Shown: in pieces, positions 42,192-64,000 of the stretch
Layout of the letters: each line of letters starts with the position of its first letter
Position numbering within the stretch: the first letter of the stretch is position 1
From: Ashinkailepas kermadecensis
Lineage: Eukaryota > Arthropoda > Thecostraca > Neolepadidae
Length of the DNA stretch: 64,000 bases
Direction of reading: 5' to 3'
NCBI GenBank assembly: GCA_034440615.1
Contig: JAOTOM010004050.1
Span: forward strand, 124,001-188,000
The notes under the pieces: model-generated
What the model was told of the DNA's origin: nothing
Database searches by the model: none
Seen by the model: the letters and a program-made list of their open reading frames with translations, nothing else
Made by a program: the position numbers and the translations under genes

Positions 42192-45100
42192 CAGTGGCGT
42201 CGCTACGAAATTCTTCTTGAGGGGCAAGGTTTAAAGGGGGCCTCCTGCTCCAGAAAAGGTGGCCTCCATTGTGTAAGTGCCTCCTATTGTTTTTAGGCTC
42301 TGCTTTAAAAAAGCAATAGGAGAACAAATAACAATAATAACAATACAAAAACACAAACAGGTCGTTTTGGCGCCTGCTTTTGCGTCTTCGAAACCACATC
42401 TCATATCCACTGGCATTTTCTTCCGTCTTAGGGCCTCCTCTCCTTTTATGGGGCCTCTGCCCGTATTGGGGCCTCCTTTGCAATGCTTGAGCCTCCGTGC
42501 AAATTTTTGGCACTATCTAGATTTATGTGGCCTCCTATCCTCTCCTAGGTACTCCTTTTTCAAATTAGTGGCCTCCTCTCACGTCTTGGGGGCCTCCTCA
42601 TCTGTGTTCGGAGCCTCATTATCCTCTTAGCAGGGTGTGTTTGCGTCCTAGTCCCAAATCTTTTCACCTAGGGTCTTCCTGTTCCAAAATATGGGCCTCA
42701 TCTGGCTAGTCTCAGTGGCCTTCTCACATTCCTGCGGGTACCTTCTTACCCATCTTGGGGCCCGCTCTTGCGTTCGGGAAAAATATATCCTATCCTATGC
42801 CTTAATTTTGTTTTATTGTAGGGTAGGGTGTCCCAAAAAAACAACTTTTTGGCCGTGCAAGCTGCCCAACCAAAACGGGGTGCTCTTTTACACAAAGACT
42901 AAGCTGACCAAGTTTGGTCCCCCTCCTTTAAGTTTTTATCCCCCCCCCAGCCCCTCAAAGGTCAGTGACCCCACCCCAATGGGGTGGAAAATCATTTTCA
43001 TCGCACAGACCTGGGAGTGGGCTTATTTAAAAGCTTTCATTGAGCAGAACAAACTTTAATTCAGACAAAATATTCGAATCACAATATTTATTGTTCTATG
43101 CGCCCATTTTAGATCCAACGCAACCGGAAATAACGAGCGGTTATCAGAGTAAGGCATTGCAGTGATCGCCGTGACTTGGTCTGTGAAGAAATGTATTTAT
43201 AAATGATAGAAGGGTTGTTTCGAGACAGTAACATACTATTTTCAGTTCAGTCCATTATTTTGACCTATTGACATATACCTATTGACATATATTTGACCTA
43301 TTGACAACTCACAGTGGCACATCAACATCAGTATGCTAATCAACATCACTATGTTGGATACAGGTCGAACTGTGAGAATGAGAGTGCACAATGACAGTGA
43401 AGTAGATGCACATTTAACGCGATAATGTACAATACTATGGCAAAACAATCCGTTTCTCATCTGCGCTTCGTCTGTGCCAGCCACGTTGCACTGTCTACTC
43501 AGTCGTAATCTCATGCCGTCAGCATGCACGATGCACAGCCAGCTCACTTTTCCGCATTGACGGGACCACAGCCCGGTGTGAACTCGCCACTGCGATCATA
43601 CGACTTCTAACTCTGCCGTCTCTAGCCATGTCTGCGTACTCGGTAATGTCCTTAATACCACGTTCGGCTACGCCATTCACGACTGACAACTGCTGCATTT
43701 CATTCTCCATTCGAACATACTCATCGTCATCTGCCCACTGGCTGGGATGGTTTTTCAACCAAGCCCCACTGTTGTCAGCAGGCTGAACATCAGCCAAGAT
43801 CTTGGCCCCACGAATGGTGCTAGATCATGTGACGCGTCCAGAAGTCCTGGACGCGTCACATGATCTAGCACCATTCGTGGGGTCAAGATCTTGGCTGATG
43901 TTCAGCATGCTGGACAACAGTGGGGCTTGGTTGAAAAACCATCCCAGCCAGTTGGTGTGGTGTGGGTCGTAGACTCCCACGCATAACACCAGTGGGCAGA
44001 TGACGATGAGTATGTTCGAATGGAGAATGAAATGCAGCAGTTGTCAGTCGTGAATGACGCAGCCGAACGTGGTATTAAGGACATTACCGAGTACGCAGAT
44101 ATGGCTAGAGACGGCAGAGTTAGAAGTCGTATGATCGCAGTGGCGAATTCACACCGGGCTGCGGTCCCGTCAATGCGGAAAAGTGAGCTGGCTGTGCATC
44201 GTGCATGCTGACGGCATGAGACTACGACTGAGTAGACAGTGCAACGTGGCTGGCACAGACGAAGCGCAGATGAGAAACGGATTGTTTTGCCATAGTGTTG
44301 TACATTATCGCGTTAAATGTGCATCTACTTCACTGTCATTGTGCACTCTCATTCTCACAGTTCGACCCGTATCCAACATAGTGATGTTGATTAGCATACT
44401 GATGTTGATGTGCCACTGTGAGTTGTCAATAGGTCAAATATATGTCAATAGGTCAAAATAATGGACTGAACAGAAAATAGTATGTTACTGTCTCGAAACA
44501 ACCCTTCTATCATTTCTAAATACATTTCTTCACAGACCAAGTCACGGCGATCACTGCAATGCCTTACTCTGATAACCGCTCGTTATTTCCGGTTGCGTTG
44601 GATCTGAAATGGCCGCATAGAACAATACATATTGTGATTCGAACATTTTGTCTGAATTAAAGTTTGTTCTGCTCAATGAAAGCTTTTAAATAAGCCCACT
44701 CCCAGGTCTGTGCGATGAAATTGATTTTCCACCCCATTGGGGTGGGGTCACTGACCTTTGAGGGGCTGGGGGGGGGGGACCAAAACTTAAAGGAGGGGGA
44801 CCAAACTTGGTCAGCTTAGTCTTTGTGTAAAAGAGCACCCCGTTTTGGTTGGGCAGCTTGCACGACCAAAAGTTGTTTTTTTGGGACACCCTATTGTAGG
44901 GGCTTCCTCTTCCATTTTTGGGGCCTCGTTCTCCAAATTAAGAATATCCTGCCACCCATCGGAAGCCTTGGGGGCCTAACCTGGGTGGCTTCTTGCCCGT
45001 CTTGGTGGTATCCTTTTCGTCTTGTGTGCCTCCTCCCAATCTCTGTCCTACGTCTCTTATAGGGACCTGATTAGATTTCCTGGGGGCCTCGTTGCAGGTC

Positions 45101-45261
45101 TTGGGGCCTCCTTGACATCATGATCTTCTGTCCCATCGGCCTCCTTGCTCACCTTTTTTTCTGTGCGCTTCTGGATAGAAGCCTCCTCAAATTTCAGGGG
45201 GTCCCCCAGTCTGACGGCAGGGGGCGACTGCCCCCGCTGCCCCCCGGTGGCGACGCCCCTG
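42192..45261. mobile_element. hAT-type element with GGGGCCTCCT array, interrupted by a nested element
   Basis: The left end is CAGTGGCGTCGCTAC and the right end GGTGGCGACGCCCCTG. The 8-bp flanks GGTGTACC (42184-42191 and 45262-45269) are identical. The interior (42230-42815 and 44902-45240) is a degenerate array of 'GGGGCCTCCT' units. The palindromic element at 42824-44893 was inserted later. Confidence 0.9.
42824..44893. mobile_element. 2.07 kb palindromic (foldback) element with hAT-type ends
   Basis: The two arms of about 1 kb are near-perfect reverse complements, centred at about 43844. Ends are TAGGGTGTCCC and GGGACACCCTA. The 8-bp flanks TTGTAGGG (42816-42823 and 44894-44901) are identical. 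Both arms carry a fragment ENEMQQLSVVN-AERGIKDI in opposite orientation (ORFs at 43519-43797 minus and 44020-44211 plus). That fragment resembles the C-terminal part of transposase-like proteins. The element looks like two copies of one transposon end joined head to head. Confidence 0.92.
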
Positions 45262-45523
45262 GGTGTACCTACTATCAGTCAGCCGCACCGCTATCCGAGC
45301 GTACATACTGCGGCAGTCGGAGATCAGTGTAAACAGATACGACCTGTACGGACCAGTACATGTAGGTGTTATTATATGGAATGCTCATCATAGATGTTGT
45401 CATAGATAACATCTATCTCTCTCTACCTATCTATCATAGATAACAATAACATATCATCATAGATCAGACAGATGCTTACTATTTGTTATGTAGGCTACTC
45501 GGCCGGAGTCTGCAGCCCTTTAA

Positions 45524-45739
45524 AGGAAACTAACCACCTTGCCGAAATTCTGCAATCATACTAATTAGGGGTATTGGCACCTGAAAATGATGAATATGAC
45601 ATTGGTGTTGCGAAATATTATGCCCATACTTAAAAAAACTGGATTTTGGAATTTTTTTTTTTTATCATAGGCCTCTAAAGGTTCGCCAAGAGAGGAATAT
45701 AAATTATATAATATAATATATAATATATATATAATTATA

Positions 45740-45781
<42 letters not shown>

Positions 45782-46015
45782 TATATATAATTATATAATA
45801 TAAATATAATATAAAATAACAAATTTCAGAACGCCAAGGAATTTTCACAACGCCCACCGAGTCTATCCATGTCCCAAAACCGATGATAAAAGGCCTTATA
45901 ACTTCGGCTGGAAGATGTTTTGGACCGAACGGAGTATGAGGTAAGTGATTTCTCGACGTGGTCTTCAAAACTGCTATCTCAGTTAAAATCCCATTATAAA
46001 GGTGGTTAGTTTCCT
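45524..46015. mobile_element. MITE with TTAA target duplication (piggyBac-like)
   Basis: The ends are AGGAAACTAACCACCTT and AAGGTGGTTAGTTTCCT, a perfect 17-bp inverted terminus flanked by TTAA on both sides (45520-45523 and 46016-46019). It has an internal TA-rich microsatellite at 45700-45815. No coding capacity is seen. The TTAA duplication is the piggyBac hallmark, but the terminus does not start CCC. Confidence 0.85.
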
Positions 46016-46019
46016 TTAA

Positions 46020-46685
46020 TAAGTCATTCTGACGGTAGTTCCACCGGCGGTCGCTGTAGCGCTGCCGTAGCGTCCGCAAGGAGTGGGGACGTGGCAGCGA
46101 GCCGGGACGGTGTCGGCGGCAGTTCGGTCTTGTTCTGTGGGTCCGCTGTTTGCGGGCCCCACGGTGTTCCATCACCGAAAATACATTTGTTGTGTCGGAT
46201 GCAACACTATTCAAGCCTTTTGTGCTTTAAAAGGAATTATCCTCACCAGGTTGGAAGTGCAGGAGAGTCGCTTATTATCAATGTGCAGGAGAGTCGCTTA
46301 CACATTACTACAAAAGCAATGGTTGTCGGAGTCCCACCGTTGGTGTGTGTTTACCGAGAACGGTCCCGGTGGTGTGTATCTACCGAGAATGGCCCTGGAG
46401 ACGAGTAAATCCGACCCTGCAACTCCAGCATTGCTCCCGCTCAAGGGCGGTTCAAGTTATTTAACCACTTCGCTAATGTGAATCTTCGCCAGGTAATATA
46501 AGCTTCACGTAAGAATACACCTGTTGACGACGGTGAGAAGGCATAGCGGCGCTCCTGGCTTGCAACTGCCTTGGCGCTGGTTGATCAGCCCATCACCGAA
46601 CTTCCAACAGCCCTGCAGCCACTGTCTCTACATCTGTATGCTATTGTGACACTTCTCTGTTGTGTGTTTGTGTGTGTGTGCTCAG
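46020..46685. other. Region upstream of the first recognised OATP exon
   Basis: No exon for the OATP N-terminus (first membrane segment) could be found here or further upstream. A pyrimidine and GT-rich tract ends in the acceptor at 46685. Confidence 0.5.
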
Positions 46686-61476
<14,791 letters not shown>

Positions 61477-62135
61477 GTAAACGGACAACAGCAGGAATTT
61501 CCGAGATTGGTGCTTTCATTGGTCCGTTGGCAGGTAATCCTGGAGGTGAAGGTTTACGTATAATATGGAGACAGTCTAGTGTGGACTTCGTCACGAGCTT
61601 TGGATATGGAGGACAAAAACGTGCGTCAGCGCGCCAACGGTCGTTCGCGAGGCAATCCAAGGCAAACCCATTATGCTCTTTCTCCTTTGGAGAAAAAAAC
61701 GTGTATCTTCACCAATCGTACCATGTTACATTTTCACACTCATTGTGTTCAAATTGTAAATATATTCATTTGTTTCGTGGGCCCATGTGATGGATCCACC
61801 TGTGTTTTCTACCAAAAACCATCCCGTTGCAACGCAATGGATTTTGATAACCGCAGTCGAGCTGATCGCCAGGCGTTGTATGGAATTTCACAATTTCAAT
61901 AGGCTATATTTGCATATTAAGTAATTAGCACGCAACTTTTTTTGGGGAACAAGCATGATTACGTCCTGTACGGTATTTAAACTCCCCACCTGGCAGTCCC
62001 GGACACATTACAACGTAGCCAGCTATGTCAAACTGCTTTTCTCACGATTGCACGCGTCCACACGAGCTCGGCTCAGGGTGAACTGCATTCAGGTCGTACA
62101 GTGCAGCAATGCGACATCTTGCATGCACACGCCCC
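61477..62135. other. Downstream intron sequence of OATP
   Basis: No further OATP exon (helices 10-12) is recognisable. Confidence 0.5.
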
Positions 62136-62140
62136 GAGCG

Positions 62141-62332
62141 GCGGGCAGCAGAACTAACGCCTATGCCGGGTAGATGGTCCCAGACCACTGGCAGACCACT
62201 GCAGCACCACGGAACATCTCCCCCCCCCCCTTCACGGCGGGCAGCAGAACTAACGCCTATACCGGGTAGATGGTCCCAGACCACTGGCAGACCACTGCAG
62301 CACCACGGAACATCTCCCCCTTCACGGCGGAC
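62141..62332. repeat. 96-bp tandem duplication
   Basis: Two near-identical copies starting GCGGGCAGCAGAACTAACGC at 62141 and 62237. Confidence 0.93.
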
Positions 62333-62539
62333 ATGAGCCCGCGGCATAACAGCACGCCGAGTGGGTCGGGTGTATGATTGCAATGCAGCTAGGCACGAAC
62401 AACGGCACGAAGCAGTGCATTAGATAGCCAACGAAGTGATGGAGCCGGGCGGTGGCGATTCATGCGAACTACAGAAGGGTGGCCACGTCGGCTCGGAGCT
62501 CGCTTTTGGGCTGGTGCCGGGACGAGGCGCTGTGCGGGC

Positions 62540-63410
62540 CGGCGGTGTGTCGGGTCGCCGGTGCAGACCGGCGGCTGGTCCGGCGGACCGCCAGCGGCGT
62601 GTCGGGCCGCCGGTGCGGACCGGGCGGCTGGTCCGGCGGACCGCCAGCGGCGTGTCGGGCCGCCGGTGCAGACCGGGCGGCTGGTCCGGCGGACCGCCAG
62701 CGGCGTGTCGGGTCGCCGGTGCAGACCGGCGGCTGGTCCGGCGGACCGCCAGCGGCGTGTCGGGCCGCCGGTGCGGACCGGGCGGCTGGTCCGGCGGACC
62801 GCCAGCGGCGTGTCGGGTCGCCGATGCAGACCGGCGGCTGGTCCGGCGGACCGCCAGCGGCGTGTCGGGCCGCCGGTGCGGACCGGGCGGCTGGTCCGGC
62901 GGACCACCAGCGGCGTGTCGGGCCGCCGGTGCGGACTGGCGGCTGGTCCGGCGGACCGCCAGGGCGTGTCGGGCCGCCGGTGCAGACCGGGTGGCTGGTC
63001 CGGCGGACCGCCAGCGGCGTGTCGGGTCGCCGGTGCAGACCGGCGGCTGATCCGGCGGACCGCCAGCGGCGTGTCGGGCCGCCGGTGCAGACCGGCGGCT
63101 GGTCCGGCGGACCGCCAGCGGCGTGTCGGGCCGCCGGTGCAGACCGGCGGCTGGTCCGGCGGACCGCCAGCGGCGTGTCGGGCCGCCGGTGCAGACCGGC
63201 GGCTGATCCGGCGGACCGCCAGGGCGTGTCGGGTCGCCGATGCAGACCGGCGGCTGATCCGGCGGACCGCCAGCGGCGTGTCGGGCCGCCGGTGCAGACC
63301 GGCGGCTGGTCCGGCGGACCGCCAGCGGCGTGTCGGGCCGCCGGTGCGGACCGGGCGGCTGGTCCGGCGGACCGCCAGCGGCGTGTCGGGCCGCCGATGC
63401 GGACTGTCGG
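62540..63410. repeat. 52-53 bp GC-rich minisatellite, about 16 copies
   Basis: Units contain GCGTGTCGGGCCGCCGGTGC, AGACCGGCGGCTGGTCCGGC and GGACCGCCAGC. Single-base length differences shift the frame between copies, which leaves long ORFs open on both strands. None is a gene. Confidence 0.95.
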
Positions 63411-64000
63411 CTGCAGTTGGCCGCGGCGGCTCGACTGACTGGCTGCAGTCGGGTTGCTCTCGGCCGGCTGTCAACAGAGCGAGCCGGGGATGTGGTCCGG
63501 CTGTGGCTGACTGGCGGACAGTGGAAGAGGCCTCTCGCGCCGGCAGCAGGTAACGCGGTTTCGGCGCTGGAGCCGGCCGTGGTGTCGCACCAGACAACTG
63601 CGGTCGGACAGGTGGCTTTCCAAAGTCCTTGTTCTCTGCCAGCTGTGTTCGGTGACCCGCAGACGGACCACTTCTCCTGGCTGTAGGACCGGCGGGACTT
63701 TGGCTCCATGCCTGGTATTGCAGCAGAGGCCGGCTCGTGGTTCGATCGCTGCTCCGCTCCATACTGTCCGTGATGTATGGGGGCGCGGCGCGTGGCGCCT
63801 CAGGCAGGTGTGTACGGAGCTACTGCCCCATCATCAGGTCGGTAGGAGAGCGTGCAGTGCTGTCCGCTGGTGCTGACCGGTAAGCCAGGAGGAACAGACG
63901 TGGATCTTCCCGGCAGAGCAGCCATTGACGGTTTTGACTGTCCGTTCTGGGGCGCCATTAGCCCATGCGCAGCGGGGGTCGAGGATTCGATGACCGAATA
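63411..64000. other. Right edge, no recognised feature
   Basis: A donor-like GGCAGCAG|GTAACG lies at 63544-63557 just past the array, but no supporting coding frame matches OATP or another family. Confidence 0.4.

Noticed and set aside
43242..44461. Two mirror ORFs sharing a C-rich 90-residue protein
   Set aside because: They lie in opposite arms of the palindromic element and have no known domain. Only the adjoining AERGIKDI fragment resembles transposase.
62389..63762. Long Arg/Pro-rich ORFs on both strands (up to 457 codons)
   Set aside because: They follow the 52-bp GC-rich repeat. High GC depletes stop codons and no family resemblance is seen.

Overview
The window is animal nuclear DNA, most likely from a marine invertebrate. 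Genes are split into short exons with GT-AG introns, gene density is low, and most bases are tandem repeats, microsatellites and DNA transposons. The phylum cannot be fixed from sequence alone. No bacterial operon, CRISPR array or viral genome is present.

Layout. (1) 1-19.6 kb, minus strand: eight exons of a secreted serine carboxypeptidase of family S28 (PRSS16/thymus-specific serine protease type). Its signal peptide is at 19589 and its 3' end runs off the left edge. The introns hold a dozen minisatellites, a tRNA-derived SINE and an A-rich block that looks like an assembly artefact. (2) 19.6-46 kb: intergenic, dominated by transposons. The largest is a 9.6 kb hAT element (29120-38683) with a matching 8-bp target duplication on each side. 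It carries a broken two-exon transposase gene and three smaller hAT-type insertions, and it sits inside an 80-bp satellite. At 39.7-40.3 kb on the minus strand is a single-exon secreted cysteine-rich protein, probably an IL-17-like cytokine, with a TATA box. At 42.2-45.3 kb one hAT-type element is nested in another. (3) 46.7-61.5 kb, plus strand: seven exons of an organic anion transporting polypeptide (SLCO/OATP), from about TM2-3 to the extracellular Kazal-like domain. Its 5' and 3' ends were not found. Its introns hold a decayed Tc1/mariner copy, a Penelope-type foldback and other repeats. (4) 61.5-64 kb: GC-rich 52-bp minisatellite and no recognised gene.

Exons were joined by hand. All 14 internal junctions of the peptidase and all six joins of the transporter are phase-consistent with GT-AG splicing.

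The most unusual observation is that at least seven of the 28 visible splice junctions in these two unrelated genes are themselves the unit of an adjacent tandem array. A short stretch of exon edge plus intron edge, with the splice site inside, is repeated from 2 to about 33 times. The pattern occurs at donors and acceptors, on both strands, with unit lengths from 30 to 145 bp.
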